Shown here in pieces: positions 49,930-60,260 of a DNA stretch of 64,000 bases. Source of the DNA: Vreelandella lionensis (lineage in GTDB: Bacteria > Pseudomonadota > Gammaproteobacteria > Pseudomonadales > Halomonadaceae). Each line of letters opens with the position of its first letter. Position 1 is the first letter of the stretch. Under the pieces are notes generated by a model. It ran no database searches. It was not told the origin of the DNA and saw nothing but the letters and a program-made list of their open reading frames with translations. Location of the stretch: positions 62,001 through 126,000 of the forward strand of contig NZ_MWVI01000074.1 of the NCBI RefSeq assembly GCF_002087295.1, written 5' to 3'. The translations under genes and the position numbers were made by a program.

Positions 49930-51056
49930 TTATGAGACTGCCTTGATTGCTTGTTCCAGGCTCTCCACGCTGCGCTCCGTATGGTGCAGCTTATCCAGCC
50001 CAAACAGGCCTATGCGGAAAGTTTGGAAGTTGTCGCCCTCATCGCACATCAGCGGTACACCGCCTGCCACTTGCACGCCCGCCTGGGCAAGCTTGCCCAC
50101 CAGGCCGCTATCCTCGCTATAGCACACCACTACGCCGGGTGCTTCAAAGCCTGGTGCAGCAACGCTTATAAATCCGTGGCGTTTCAGCATGGCGCGTACT
50201 TCACGTCCAATCGCCTGCTGCTCCTCTTTAACTTTGGCAAAACCGTAGTCGCGTGTCTCTTGCATGATATCGCGCAGTGTTCGCAAGGCATCTGTGGGCA
50301 TAGTGGCATGATAAGCGTGCCCACCGTTCTCATAGGCCTGCATGATGCTATGCCACTTGCTCAGGTCACAGGCGAAGCTATTGCTCTGGGTCTCGTTCAA
50401 GCGCTGGGTGGCACGCTCTGAGAGCATCACCATGGCGCAGCAGGGGGACCCACTCCATCCTTTCTGCGGCGCACTCACTACCACATCAATGCCCAGTGCC
50501 TGCATATCTACCCATAGGGTACCAGCAGCAATGGCATCCAATACGAACAGGCCACCTACCGCGTGAGTTGCCTGCGCTAGCGCCTGAATATAGTCATCTG
50601 GAAGCAGCAAGCCTGCGGAGGTTTCGACCTGAGGCGCAAATACTACTGCGGGTTGCTCGCTGTGAATTCGCGCAACGGCCTCGTCAATGGGCACTGGCTG
50701 AAAGGAGGAGTGTGGCTCAACGGCATTCAGGCGTCGTGCTTTAAGTACGGTGTGCTGTTCAGTTAAGCGACCCATTTCAATAATTTGCGTCCAGCGATAG
50801 CCTAAACCAGCCGTTGCGGATGACCAGCGTTTTCTGGTCAAGAAGCAAACTGACGCGCCACTGCTTCCATACCAAAGGTGCCGCTACCGGGCACGATGAC
50901 CGCCGCGTGTGCGTTATACACCTCTTTCAACGTGGCAGAAATATCGCGCATCACCGTTTGAAACTGTTGTGACATGTGATTCAAGGAGCGGTCCGTGTAG
51001 ACCACTGAGTACTCAAGCAAGCCGTCGGGATCGACGTTGGGCAGTAAACCAGCCAT
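49930..51056 (-). pseudogene. Class V aminotransferase (PLP enzyme), frameshifted
   Basis: About 375 codons of a PLP-dependent enzyme of the alanine-glyoxylate/serine-pyruvate type. The N-terminus shows NAHAAVIVPGSGTFGMEAVA; the cofactor Lys is in VVVSAPQKGWSGSP, with LFVLDAIAAGTLWVDM before it. Two frame changes lie near 50838 and 50805: a short stretch in a third frame reads DQKTLVIRNGWF, which joins RQFAS to YRWTQIIEMG. AGGAG precedes the ATG at 51056. The amino donor and acceptor cannot be told from the sequence. Confidence 0.8.
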
Positions 51057-51196
51057 GGCGTTCTCCTACTGTTAGAACAGTTAGTTATTCACTCTAAAGC
51101 GCGTGTTTACGTCTCAGAATACGGATAACCTCGCCGCGATGCCAATAGTGTTCATCACCAGGATATACGCATAGATATGACTAAAGTTGCATTTTA

Positions 51197-51229
51197 GTAA
51201 ACGTTTACGTGTTGGCCGTAAACGTTTAC
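51197..51229. promoter_or_regulatory. Two tandem LacI-type operators before the thu genes
   Basis: GTAAACGTTTAC occurs twice, at 51197-51208 and 51218-51229. Each copy is a perfect 12-bp palindrome with the central CG of LacI/GalR sites, and the centres are 21 bp apart (two helical turns). It stands 66 bases before thuA. The LacI-family gene at 54532 is the likely binder. Confidence 0.82.
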
Positions 51230-51295
51230 TTTAACGCTTGAGGCTCTAATTAATGCCCTTTTGATTCAACTGCCAGAGCTGTATGAGGAGAACAG

Positions 51296-52075
51296 ATGAC
51301 CCTTAACGTCACCGTGTGGGGCGAAAACGTCCACGAGCAAACCAACGAGGTGGTAGCACGCATTTACCCAACCGGCATGCACCAGTGCATCGCCGACGGT
51401 TTGAATGAGTCAGAGGCGCTGTCCGCCACCGCCGTCACGCTGCAAGACCCAGAACAAGGGCTCAGCGAGGAGACACTGGAGAATACCGACGTGCTGCTAT
51501 GGTGGGGCCACGCTGCCCACGTCGACGTGCTGGAAGAGACCGTTGATCGGGTGCAAAAACGCGTGCTGCAGGGCATGGGCTTGATCGTGCTGCACTCCGG
51601 CCACTACTCCAAAATCTTCAAACGGCTGATGGGGACTACCTGCTCGCTGAAATGGCGAGAAGCCGGTGAGCGTGAGCGCCTTTGGGTCGTTAATCCTGGC
51701 CACCCCATCGTGCAGGGCCTAGGGGATTATCTGGAGCTGCCCCATACCGAAATGTACGGCGAGCCATTTGCGGTACCTAACCCGGACGAAGTGATCTTTA
51801 TCAGCGCCTTTGAAGGCGGTGAAGTGTTTCGCTCCGGCCTGACCTACAAGCGTGGCAACGGCAAGATTTTCTACTTCCGACCCGGCCATGAAACCTATCC
51901 GATCTACTACGACGAGCAGGTGAATCGGGTGCTCAAAAATGCCGTTGTCTGGGCACAGCCGGAAGGCTCACGCTGGATCGATAGCTGTCCCAACGTGCCC
52001 GCCGACCAGGCGCCCAACCCGGTCGAAATCAAAGGTGAAAGCCTGCATAAACCCGGCGAGGAGGGCTTCAAATGA
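51296..52075 (+). CDS. thuA: ThuA family sugar utilisation protein
   Basis: A 259-residue cytoplasmic protein of the ThuA family (class I amidotransferase-like fold). Recognisable blocks are [58 protein letters not shown] and [16 protein letters not shown]. With ThuB it takes part in breakdown of trehalose and related disaccharides by way of 3-keto sugars, as shown in rhizobia. AGGAG lies before the ATG. It is the first gene of the unit and its stop overlaps the next start (ATGA). Confidence 0.86.
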   Translation: MTLNVTVWGENVHEQTNEVVARIYPTGMHQCIADGLNESEALSATAVTLQDPEQGLSEETLENTDVLLWWGHAAHVDVLEETVDRVQKRVLQGMGLIVLHSGHYSKIFKRLMGTTCSLKWREAGERERLWVVNPGHPIVQGLGDYLELPHTEMYGEPFAVPNPDEVIFISAFEGGEVFRSGLTYKRGNGKIFYFRPGHETYPIYYDEQVNRVLKNAVVWAQPEGSRWIDSCPNVPADQAPNPVEIKGESLHKPGEEGFK

Positions 52076-53120
52076 TCCGTTTAGCAATTATTGGCGCCGG
52101 CAGCATGGCGGGCGAACACGCCAAGCACTATGGCCGCATCGAAGGCGTTGAGGTCGTGGCCGTTTGCGACCGAGACTATCCTAAAGCCCAAGCGTTTGCC
52201 GAGCGCCACGGCATTGCTGACGTGTATCAAGACCTGGACGCCATGTTGGCCCGGGACGATATCCACGCGGTGAGCAACGTCACTCCGGATGGCGTACACA
52301 AGGTCACGTCGCTGGCTGCCATTGCCGCAGGTAAACACATTCTGTGTGAAAAGCCCCTAGCCACCAACGCCGAGGATGCCCATGAGATGGCCGCCGCCGC
52401 CCAGGCCGCCAACGTCACCAACATGGTCAACCTGAGCTACCGGGACGCCCCCGCCATTCAGCACGCCCGCGCGCTGATTACCGGCGGCGCGATTGGTACC
52501 GTGCGCCATGTAGACGCCAGCTACCGCCAAAGCTGGCTGGTGAGCAATGCCTGGGGCCGCTGGGACCAAGAAAGCCAGTGGCTATGGCGGCTCTCGGAAG
52601 CGCACGGCAGCAAAGGGGTGCTAGGCGATGTGGGCGTGCATATCGTCGATTTCGCCAGCTTCCCGGTGGGCGATATCACTCGGGTGAACTGCGAGCTGAC
52701 CTGCTTCGATAAAGCGCCGGATAACCGCATTGGCGACTACGTGCTGACGCCAACGACACCGCGCTGATGCGCGTGCGCTTTGCCAACGGCGCCATGGGTA
52801 CTATCCAAGCGACCCGTTGGGCCACCGGCCACCACAACTCGCTAACGCTGAGCGTTCACGGTGATAAAGGCGCGATTCGTGTGGATCTGGATGCCTCTAA
52901 AGACGACGTACAGGTATGCCTGAACGACGATGTGCATCCAGCCCGCTGGAGCACCGTTAAAGCGCCGCCCACGCCCAGCATTTATCAGCGCTTTATCGAG
53001 AGCATTCGCACGGGGGAGAACGACCAGCCCGATTTTGCCCGCGGTGCGGCCATTCAAACCGTGCTGGACGCCTGCTTTGTTTCCAGTTTGGAGGACCGCA
53101 GCCTGGCGATTGCCAGCTAA
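52072..53120 (+). pseudogene. thuB: Gfo/Idh/MocA oxidoreductase ThuB-like, frameshifted
   Basis: About 350 codons. The NAD-binding start is LAIIGAGSMAGEHAKHYG, then HILCEKPLATNAEDA (the family EKP motif), DVGVHIVDFASFP and TIQATRWATGHHNSL. One missing base near 52748 (CTGACG for CTGGACG) ends the first part at a TGA; adding it restores YVLDANDTALMRVRF. ThuB-type enzymes oxidise C3 of a glucosyl residue in disaccharides. Overlaps thuA by four bases. Confidence 0.84.
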
Positions 53121-53184
53121 CGAGACCGTTTAATTACGCATCTTCTAAACGCAAGACACCCAATAACAAGATGAGGACTCCACG

Positions 53185-54447
53185 ATGCGCCAACCACTGA
53201 AAACATCGCTGCTAATGCTGACCCTGCTGCCCACGACGCTGCCTGCGATGGCCGCCGAGATCACCGTTGCCTGTGGCGACGGTGGGGCGGCGGATTTCTG
53301 CCCGGAGCTATCGCAGCGCTGGGCCGAGGCCAACGGCCATCAGGTCAATATCGTCACCACGCCCGCTTCGCCCACCGAAAAGCTCTCGCTTTATCAACAG
53401 CTGTTGGGCAGCCAATCGCAGGATGTTGATGTGCTGATGGTGGATATCGTCTGGCCGGGCCTGCTGGCAGAGCACTTGGTGGATTTGCACGATTACTTGC
53501 CGGAAGGCGCAGCAGAAGGATTTATTCCCTCGCTGATGGAGAAACACACCGTGCATGGCAAGCTGGTCGCGCTGCCGTGGTTTACCGATGCCGGACTGCT
53601 TTACTACCGCCACGACCTGCTTGAGCAGTACGGCGCTGACGTGCCGCAGACGTGGCAAGCGCTGACCGACACCGCCCGACGCATTCAAAACGCCGAGCGG
53701 GAAGCGGGTAACGAGCGCATGCATGGTTTCGTCTTTCAAGGGCGCGCTTACGAAGGGCTGACCACCAACGCGCTGGAGTGGGTGGCGAGCTACGGCGGCG
53801 GTACGTTCGTGGATGCCGGGGGGCAGGTCACGGTGAACAACCCCCAGGCGGTGGAAGCCCTGGCGCTAGCGGCTTCTTGGGTGGGGGATATCAGTCCAGA
53901 AGGTGTGCGTAACTACATGGAAGAGCAGGCTCGCGGCGTTTTCCAGGCGGGCAACGCGGTGTTTATGCGTAACTGGCCCTACGCGTGGTCGCTGGGCCAA
54001 GCGGACGGCACGCCGATCCAGAACAAGTTCAGCGTAGCGCCGCTGCCCAGCGGGCCAGAAGGGCAGTCGGTGGCAACGCTAGGCGGTTGGAACTGGGCGG
54101 TTTCCCGTTACTCGGATGAGCCGCAGGCGGCCGCTGACCTGGTGGCTTATCTCACCGCTGAAGCGCAGCAAAAAGCCCACGCCATCGAGTTTGGCCGCAA
54201 CCCCACGCGCCCAGCGCTCTATGAAGATGAAGACGTGCTGGCCGCTCAGCCGTTTATCGGTGAGCTGTATGAGACGGTGATGAACGGCGTGCCGCGCCCG
54301 GCCAGCATTACCGGCGATGCCTATCCGCGGGTCTCCAACGCGATCTTCAACCGCGTGCACGATGCGCTGTCCGGCAGTATCACGCCGGAGCAGGCGGTGC
54401 AGCAGTTGGATAGCGAATTGGCGAGACTGGGACGGCGTGGCTGGTAG
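53185..54447 (+). CDS. Periplasmic sugar-binding protein of an ABC transporter
   Basis: A 420-residue exported protein with a cleavable signal (LLMLTLLPTTLPAMAAE). The fold is of the maltose/trehalose-binding (family 1) group: LSLYQQLLGSQSQDVDVLMV, LVALPWFTDAGLLYYRHDLL, GFVFQGRAYEGLTTNALEWV and AVFMRNWPYAW. Trehalose, maltose or sucrose is the best guess given thuA and thuB next to it. No permease or ATPase gene follows; the next gene is a LacI regulator. ATG preceded by GATGAGGA. Intact. Confidence 0.86.
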   Translation: MRQPLKTSLLMLTLLPTTLPAMAAEITVACGDGGAADFCPELSQRWAEANGHQVNIVTTPASPTEKLSLYQQLLGSQSQDVDVLMVDIVWPGLLAEHLVDLHDYLPEGAAEGFIPSLMEKHTVHGKLVALPWFTDAGLLYYRHDLLEQYGADVPQTWQALTDTARRIQNAEREAGNERMHGFVFQGRAYEGLTTNALEWVASYGGGTFVDAGGQVTVNNPQAVEALALAASWVGDISPEGVRNYMEEQARGVFQAGNAVFMRNWPYAWSLGQADGTPIQNKFSVAPLPSGPEGQSVATLGGWNWAVSRYSDEPQAAADLVAYLTAEAQQKAHAIEFGRNPTRPALYEDEDVLAAQPFIGELYETVMNGVPRPASITGDAYPRVSNAIFNRVHDALSGSITPEQAVQQLDSELARLGRRGW

Positions 54448-54531
54448 CGCGAGCGACGTTAGCGTCCGTGCATTCAGCGATTTTCGGCCCCGCTTTTTGT
54501 ACAATCAGGGCCCGACTGGCTGAGGCATGGC

Positions 54532-55515
54532 ATGAAACAGAACAAACCGAGCGCGCAAACCGCCACCATTCGTGAAATTGCCCGGCGCGCCGAGGTATCG
54601 ATTGCCTCGGTAAGCCGGGCGCTGAACGGCAAGCCGGGGATCAGCGACGCGCTGCGCGACAAGATTCTCACCATCAGCCGCGAAGTAGCCTATCAGCCCA
54701 GCGCGGCGGCGCGGCAGCTCATCAGCGGCAAAGCCGCCGTCGTAGGAATCTCCCTTGGGCGGCAGGATATCGAACTGCGCCCTTACTATAGTCTGCTCTA
54801 TCAGCACTTAACCGTCGCGCTGCACCAGCAGGGCATGGTGCCGATCTTTTTCCACCATGACCAAACCCATGAGCTGCCCGAACGGGCGGGCGCGGCGATT
54901 TTGTTAGGGGAAACGGGAGAGGATGAGCGCCCAGGCGTACTGCGTGCGGCGGGCATACCGTTTGTGCGCATTGGCAATGCGGGGGAAGGCTTTTCGGTGG
55001 CTCCGGACGATGTCTCGGGGCTATACCAGATCACTCAGCATCTGATTCAACAAGGGCGAACGCGGATTGCCTTCGTGGGCGGAGAGTTGGACGTACCGCG
55101 CCCCCACAGCCGCCTTTCCGGTTACCAGCAAGCGATGGCAGAGGCAGCGCTAAGCGAGCAGCTACTGAGCCTGCCCCATCGGTTTACTTCCGACTCCCTG
55201 ACCAGCTACCGCTACCTTAACCGTATTCTCAACCATTACGATCCACTACCGTTCGATGCGCTGGTCTGCGCCACCGACGAGCTGGCGCTCGGCTGTGTCG
55301 CCGCGCTCGAAGATCGCGATATTCGCGTACCTGAAGACGTGGCCGTTACCGGCTTTGATGACCTGCCCACCTTGGCCACGGGTTTAACTACGGTGCGCCA
55401 GGATATTGCGGCCATTGCGGCGATGAGTGTTGAGCTATTGAGCGAAGCGCTGGCGGGAAAAGCGCCCCGGCACGTGTCGCTGCCGGTGGCGCTGGTGTTG
55501 CGAGAAACCTCTTAA
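54532..55515 (+). CDS. LacI family transcriptional repressor of the thu genes
   Basis: A 327-residue regulator. The helix-turn-helix is TIREIARRAEVSIASVSRAL with the hinge helix SAAARQLISGKAAVVGISL. The effector domain follows (RTRIAFVGGELDVPRPHSRL, DALVCATDELALGCVAALED, VAVTGFDDLPTLATGLTTV). The most likely operator is the pair of GTAAACGTTTAC sites before thuA, and the inducer is likely a disaccharide. The 3' end overlaps the convergent cdd frame by 128 bases. Intact. Confidence 0.87.
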   Translation: MKQNKPSAQTATIREIARRAEVSIASVSRALNGKPGISDALRDKILTISREVAYQPSAAARQLISGKAAVVGISLGRQDIELRPYYSLLYQHLTVALHQQGMVPIFFHHDQTHELPERAGAAILLGETGEDERPGVLRAAGIPFVRIGNAGEGFSVAPDDVSGLYQITQHLIQQGRTRIAFVGGELDVPRPHSRLSGYQQAMAEAALSEQLLSLPHRFTSDSLTSYRYLNRILNHYDPLPFDALVCATDELALGCVAALEDRDIRVPEDVAVTGFDDLPTLATGLTTVRQDIAAIAAMSVELLSEALAGKAPRHVSLPVALVLRETS

Positions 55516-55918
55516 CGGCTTGCAACTGCTCTGGGCCGAAGGCATCGGGCAGCAGGCTGTCCATGGTGTAGGTTTTTAGCACGTCACCCTGCTTGGAGAG
55601 CACCATGATTTGCGTGCTGGGGGTGGCGAACTCGCGAATGCGCTGGCGGCAGTCGCCGCAGGGCGTGCAGAGATGCTCGCCAGGACCCATCACGTACACC
55701 TTGGCAAGTTCGCGCTGGCCAGCGGTAATCATGGCAGAGATGGCCGAGGCTTCGGCGCATAGCCCTTTGTAGTGGGCCACTTCCACGTTACTACCGGCAA
55801 ACTGCTGTCCATCCGGGCACTCCATGACGGCAGCGACCGGGTGGTTGGAGTAGGGCGCGTAGGCGTTGCCCAGGGTGGTCAACAGCGTGTCTACCAATGC
55901 CTGATCCGCTTGGCTCAT
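55388..55918 (-). CDS. cdd: Cytidine deaminase, with extended C-terminus
   Basis: A homotetrameric-type enzyme that turns (deoxy)cytidine into (deoxy)uridine. The zinc site is in GLCAEASAISAMI (Cys with catalytic Glu) and TPCGDCRQRIREF (two Cys). NVEVAHYKG is also typical. Family proteins end shortly after LLPDAFGPEQL, at about 130-140 residues; here the frame runs on to 176 residues across the 3' end of the convergent LacI gene. The extra tail is probably not native, and a lost stop or small indel after EQL is likely. Last gene of the deo group. Confidence 0.87.
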   Translation of the reverse strand: MSQADQALVDTLLTTLGNAYAPYSNHPVAAVMECPDGQQFAGSNVEVAHYKGLCAEASAISAMITAGQRELAKVYVMGPGEHLCTPCGDCRQRIREFATPSTQIMVLSKQGDVLKTYTMDSLLPDAFGPEQLQAVKRFLATPAPPAATRAGALFPPALRSIAQHSSPQWPQYPGAP

Positions 55919-55955
55919 GGCGTTATCCTCTCAGTGTGCGCTTGATTCCAAGCGA

Positions 55956-56680
55956 TTAAGCGTTGGCAGCGTCGTCGCGCAGAACGGTGTCGAGCGCAAT
56001 CACCATCATGTCGTTGAAGGTGGTTTGACGGTCGGCGCTGGAGAGCGAGTCGCCTTTCAGAATGGGTCAGACACGGTGCAGATGGTCAGTGCGCGGGCAC
56101 CGAACTCGGCTGCCACGCCGTACAGGCCAGCGGCTTCCATCTCAACGCCGACGATGCCGTAGCGCTTCATCAGCTCAGCCATATCGGTTTGCGGGTTGTA
56201 GAACAGGTCCGCAGAGAAGATGTTGCCGACTTTGACCGGCACGTTCTGCGCTTTGGCGGCCGCAACGGCGTGGCTGGTCAGCTCGAAATCGGCGATGGCA
56301 GCGAAGTCGTGGTCGTTGAAGCGCATGCGGTTCACTTTGGAGTCGGTGCAGGCGCCCATGCCAATCACCACGTCGCGCACGTTGACATCGTCGCGTACCG
56401 CGCCGCAGGAGCCGACGCGAATGATCGACTTCACGCCGTAATCGGTAATCAGCTCTTTGGCGTAAATGGAGACGGAAGGGATGCCCATACCGTGGCCCAT
56501 TACGGAAATCTCGCGGCCTTTGTAGGTGCCGGTGTAGCCGAACATGCTGCGCACGTCGTTCACTTGGCGCACGTTCTCCAGGTACGTATCCGCGATGTAC
56601 TTGGCGCGCAGCGGGTCGCCGGGCATCAGTACGGTATCGGCGAAATCGCCCTTCTCGGCATTGATATGTGGGGTAGCCAT
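55956..56680 (-). pseudogene. deoD: Purine nucleoside phosphorylase DeoD, frameshifted near the C-terminus
   Basis: A hexameric-type phosphorylase of about 240 residues that splits purine (deoxy)nucleosides. The family start [39 protein letters not shown] block ([18 protein letters not shown]) and [20 protein letters not shown] are present. Near 56065 one base is missing in TVSDH: the frame ends at a TGA, whereas adding one base gives [20 protein letters not shown] and a stop at 55956. The catalytic Asp lies at the break. GAGGAG precedes the ATG at 56680. Confidence 0.88.
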
Positions 56681-56773
56681 GGAACACTCCTCTCTAAAAA
56701 ATGTTTGGCCTGAATAACCCAATCAGTGGCATTCAGGCCGTGCACATCAGCGTGCTAGTGGGGTTGTCGGCCT

Positions 56774-58018
56774 TTACGCCGCGTTCGGTAAAAAGCTCTC
56801 GCCATCGGCCATGGCGTCTACGGCGAAGAACGCCGCAAGGGTTTGGCCAATGTCGGCGAAGGTGCCGCGCTCGCCCAGCGGGCCGGGGGCGACACCTGCG
56901 CCGCGTACCATGATCGGCACGTATTCGCGGGTGTGCTCGGTGCCTTCCCAACTAGGGTCGCAGCCGTGGTCGGCGGTGAGCAGCAGCAGGTCGTCGTCGT
57001 TGAGGGCGGCGAGCAGCTCCGGCAGGCGAGCATCGAAGTGCTCCAGCGCGGCAGCGTAGCCCGGAACGTCCCGGCGGTGGCCATAGACCGAATCGAAATC
57101 CACGAAGTTGGTCATGATCATGGTCGGGCGGTCGCTGGTTTCGTTGGCGGTGCGCGCCACTTCAGCCAGGGTGGCTTCCATCAGCGCGTCGTGGCCGCTG
57201 GCTTTGACCTTGTGGGTAATGCCGCAGTGGGCGTAGATGTCGGCGATCTTGCCAATCGACACCACTTCACCACCGGCGTCGGCGAGCTTTTGCAGCACGG
57301 TGGGGCTGGGCGGCTCAACGCTGTAGTCGCGGCGGTTGCCGGTGCGGGCAAAGCTTTTGCGGTCGTCGCCGGTAAACGGGCGGGCGATCACACGGCCAAT
57401 GTTGTAGGGCTCCAGCAGTTAGCGAACGGTTTCGCACAGCTTGTAGAGGCGCTCTAGGTCAAAGTGCTCTTCGTGGGCGGCAATCTGGAACACGGAGTCC
57501 GCCGAGGTGTACACGATGGGTTTGCCGGTGGCGATATGTTCTTCGCCCAGGCGGGCAATGATTTCGGTGCCCGAGGCGTGGCAGTTGCCGATTACGCCGG
57601 GCAGGTCTGCCTGCTCGACGATGCTGTCCAACAGCACTTGAGGAAAACTATCGGTTTTGTCACTGAAGTAACCCCAGTCGAAGCGCACTGGCACACCGGC
57701 AATTTCCCAGTGGCCGGAAGGGGTGTCTTTCCCGCTGGAGATCTCTTTGGCGTGGGCGTAAGCGCCGTTCAACTGCTCGGGCAGGCTGACGCCTTCCGCC
57801 ACGCTACCGGTGGCATCCCGGTGGGCGTGGAACAGGCCGAGCGCGGCCATATTGGGGAGCTAGAACGGGCCGGAACGCTCGGCGGTATCTGCTTCGCCCC
57901 GGGCGCAAGCAGCGGCGATGTGGCCTAGGGTGTCGGCACCCTGGTCGCCAAAGGTCGCGGCATCAGGCGCGCTACCGATTCCAAAAGAGTCGAGTACTAA
58001 GACAACGGCACGGCGCAT
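56774..58018 (-). pseudogene. deoB: Phosphopentomutase DeoB with two in-frame stops
   Basis: A 414-codon metal enzyme that interconverts (deoxy)ribose 1- and 5-phosphate. The start is [20 protein letters not shown] with the metal-binding Asp; [51 protein letters not shown] and [20 protein letters not shown] follow, with all expected metal ligands. The frame is the same throughout, but a TAG at 57860-57862 (GPFxLPNM) and a TAA at 57419-57421 (VRxLLEPYN) interrupt it. Single substitutions explain both. The ATG overlaps the deoA stop (TAATG). Confidence 0.88.
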
Positions 58019-59370
58019 TAGGCTTCTCCTCGGAAGGTCTCTTGCAGCAGTGTGTCGGCGGTGGCTTCAGCGTCACCGATGGTGACCGCCGCACGTAGCT
58101 GGGCGGCGGCGCGGGCGGCGGCCTCTTCGGTGCGGGCGTGAACAATAGCCAGCGGACGCTGGCTATCCACATGGTCGCCGATCTCGACGATATCGCTAAA
58201 GCCAACGCTGTGATCGACGCTGGCGTCGTTACGCAGGCGGCCACCGCCCAGTTCCACCACGCTCATGCCCACGGCGCGGGTATCGAAGCGCTGGACGATG
58301 CCGCTCTGTTCGGGGTACACCGCTTGAATCACCGGGGCGAGGGCCAGGTAGCTGTCCGAGCGCTCCATAAAGTCGGCAGGGCCGCCCAGTTCGCGCACCA
58401 TGCGGGCGAAGACTTCCGCCGCCGCGCCAGAGGTGAGCGCTTTATCCAACTTGGTGAGGGCTTCTTCGCGGCTGGCGACGAGTTTGCCTACAATCAGCAT
58501 CTCAACGGCGAGTTCACGAGTGACCTGCATCACGCGGCTGTTGGAGCGCTCGCCGCGCAGTAGCGCCAGGGTTTCGACGATTTCTACCGCGTGACCGGCA
58601 CAGGGGGCCAGCGGCTGGCTCATATCGGTGAGCAGCGCGGTGGTGGGAGTGCCCGCTTGGGTCGCGACGTTGGCGATACTTTTCGCCAGCACGCGGGATT
58701 TTTCCGGGGTGGGCATGAACGCGCCGCTGCCGACCTTAACGTCCATCACCAGAGCATCCAGGCCAGAGGCTAGCTTTTTACCCAGGATGGAAGCGGTAAT
58801 CAGCGGAATGGATTCCACGGTGGCGGTCACGTCGCGCACGCCGTAGATGCGTTTATCCGCAGGGGCGAGGTTGCCGGTTTGGCCGATGATCGCCACGCCG
58901 GTGGATTTTACGACATCGCTGAAGCGCTCGGGCGCGGGGTAGGGGTCGTAGCCGGGGATTGATTCCAGCTTATCCAGCGTGCCGCGGGTGTGGCCCAGGC
59001 CGCGGCCAGAAATCATCGGCACAAACGCGCCGCAGGCGGCGACCCAGGGGCCGAGCACCAGCGATACCAAGTCACCCACGCCGCCAGTGGAGTGTTTGTC
59101 TACAATCGGGCCGGGCAGGTTGAGCGAATCCCACTGCATAACGTGGCCAGAGTCCCGCGTGGCGGTGGTCAGTGCCACGACTTCTTCGCGGCTCATGCCG
59201 TTTAAAAACACCGACATGGTGAAGGCGCCAATCTGCGCGTCGCTGATGCGGTCGTCGGCGATGCCCTCTACGCAGGCTTTGATCTCTTCAGCGGGCAGCG
59301 GCTGGCCGTCGCGCTTCAGGCGAATCAGTTCTTGGGGGAGCAGGGAGTGGTGAGAAGCGTTAGACGGCAT
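58018..59370 (-). CDS. deoA: Thymidine phosphorylase
   Basis: A 450-residue enzyme that splits thymidine into thymine and deoxyribose 1-phosphate. The phosphate site is in [19 protein letters not shown] and the family signature in [40 protein letters not shown] and [10 protein letters not shown] are also typical. Intact. It starts one base after the deoC stop and shares one base with the deoB start, so the three genes are translated together. Confidence 0.93.
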   Translation of the reverse strand: MPSNASHHSLLPQELIRLKRDGQPLPAEEIKACVEGIADDRISDAQIGAFTMSVFLNGMSREEVVALTTATRDSGHVMQWDSLNLPGPIVDKHSTGGVGDLVSLVLGPWVAACGAFVPMISGRGLGHTRGTLDKLESIPGYDPYPAPERFSDVVKSTGVAIIGQTGNLAPADKRIYGVRDVTATVESIPLITASILGKKLASGLDALVMDVKVGSGAFMPTPEKSRVLAKSIANVATQAGTPTTALLTDMSQPLAPCAGHAVEIVETLALLRGERSNSRVMQVTRELAVEMLIVGKLVASREEALTKLDKALTSGAAAEVFARMVRELGGPADFMERSDSYLALAPVIQAVYPEQSGIVQRFDTRAVGMSVVELGGGRLRNDASVDHSVGFSDIVEIGDHVDSQRPLAIVHARTEEAAARAAAQLRAAVTIGDAEATADTLLQETFRGEA

Positions 59371-60177
59371 TTAGTAGCCTCCATTCGTCACGGCATCAGC
59401 ATTGCCGTTTAGCGTGTTCAATAAGTTATTTAGCAGGCTGGATGCACCGAACCGGAAGTGATCGGGCGTCACCCACTGCGGGCCCATAATGTCAGCGGCC
59501 AGCGCGAGGTACTCGGCGGCGTCTTCAGCGCTGCGTACGCCACCTGCGGCTTTGAAGCCAACGTCTTTGCCGCTGGCTTTGATCGCCTTGAGCATAATCT
59601 CGGCGGCTTCCAGGGTAGCGTTCACCGGCACTTTGCCAGTGGAGGTCTTGATGAAGTCCGCGCCACCTTCAATGGCCAGCTCGCTAGCGCGTTGGATAAG
59701 CGCAGGCTCTTTGAGTTCGCCAGATTCAATGATGACTTTTAGCTGGGCTTGTCCGCCGCAGGCGGCTTTACACATTTCTACCAGCTCGCGGCCGGTCTCT
59801 TCGTCGCCTGCCATTAGCGCGCGGTAGGGGAACACTACGTCGACTTCGTGAGCGCCAGACGCCACGGCTTCGCGGGTTTCACGGGCAGCGCCCATGATGT
59901 CGTCGCCGCCGTGGGGGAAGTTGGTCACGGTAGCGATTTTGACCTGACCATCCAGCTTGTGGGCGCTAAGCGCGCGGGCAGCGGTGACGATGAACTGCGG
60001 ATAAACGCAAACCGCCGCCGGGTTGCCGAACGGCGTCTTCACCTGCTGGCACAGCGATTCGATCACGCTGTCGGTGTCGCTGTCGTTCAGGCTGGTCAAA
60101 TCCATCAGCGTCAACGCTTGGCGAGCGGCTTGGGTGAGTTGAGCTTGAGTGAACTGGGGGGAGGCAGTCGCGTTCAT
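59371..60177 (-). CDS. deoC: Deoxyribose-phosphate aldolase
   Basis: A 268-residue class I aldolase that cleaves deoxyribose 5-phosphate to glyceraldehyde 3-phosphate and acetaldehyde. The Schiff-base Lys is in [19 protein letters not shown] and the second Lys in [15 protein letters not shown]. The ATG at 60177 (MNATASPQF) is supported by homology and GAGAA upstream; an in-frame ATG 16 codons earlier is less likely. Intact and followed at once by deoA. Confidence 0.92.
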   Translation of the reverse strand: MNATASPQFTQAQLTQAARQALTLMDLTSLNDSDTDSVIESLCQQVKTPFGNPAAVCVYPQFIVTAARALSAHKLDGQVKIATVTNFPHGGDDIMGAARETREAVASGAHEVDVVFPYRALMAGDEETGRELVEMCKAACGGQAQLKVIIESGELKEPALIQRASELAIEGGADFIKTSTGKVPVNATLEAAEIMLKAIKASGKDVGFKAAGGVRSAEDAAEYLALAADIMGPQWVTPDHFRFGASSLLNNLLNTLNGNADAVTNGGY

Positions 60178-60260
60178 GAAATTCTCGCAAATCAATAAAA
60201 GACAAAACGGGCACTGCGAAAACATAGCAGCGCCCGTTGCATGGTGTCGTACTCGCTGCG

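Noticed and set aside
56189..57457. Plus-strand open frames of 174 and 204 codons
   Set aside because: They mirror deoD and deoB on the opposite strand, where all catalytic motifs are found.
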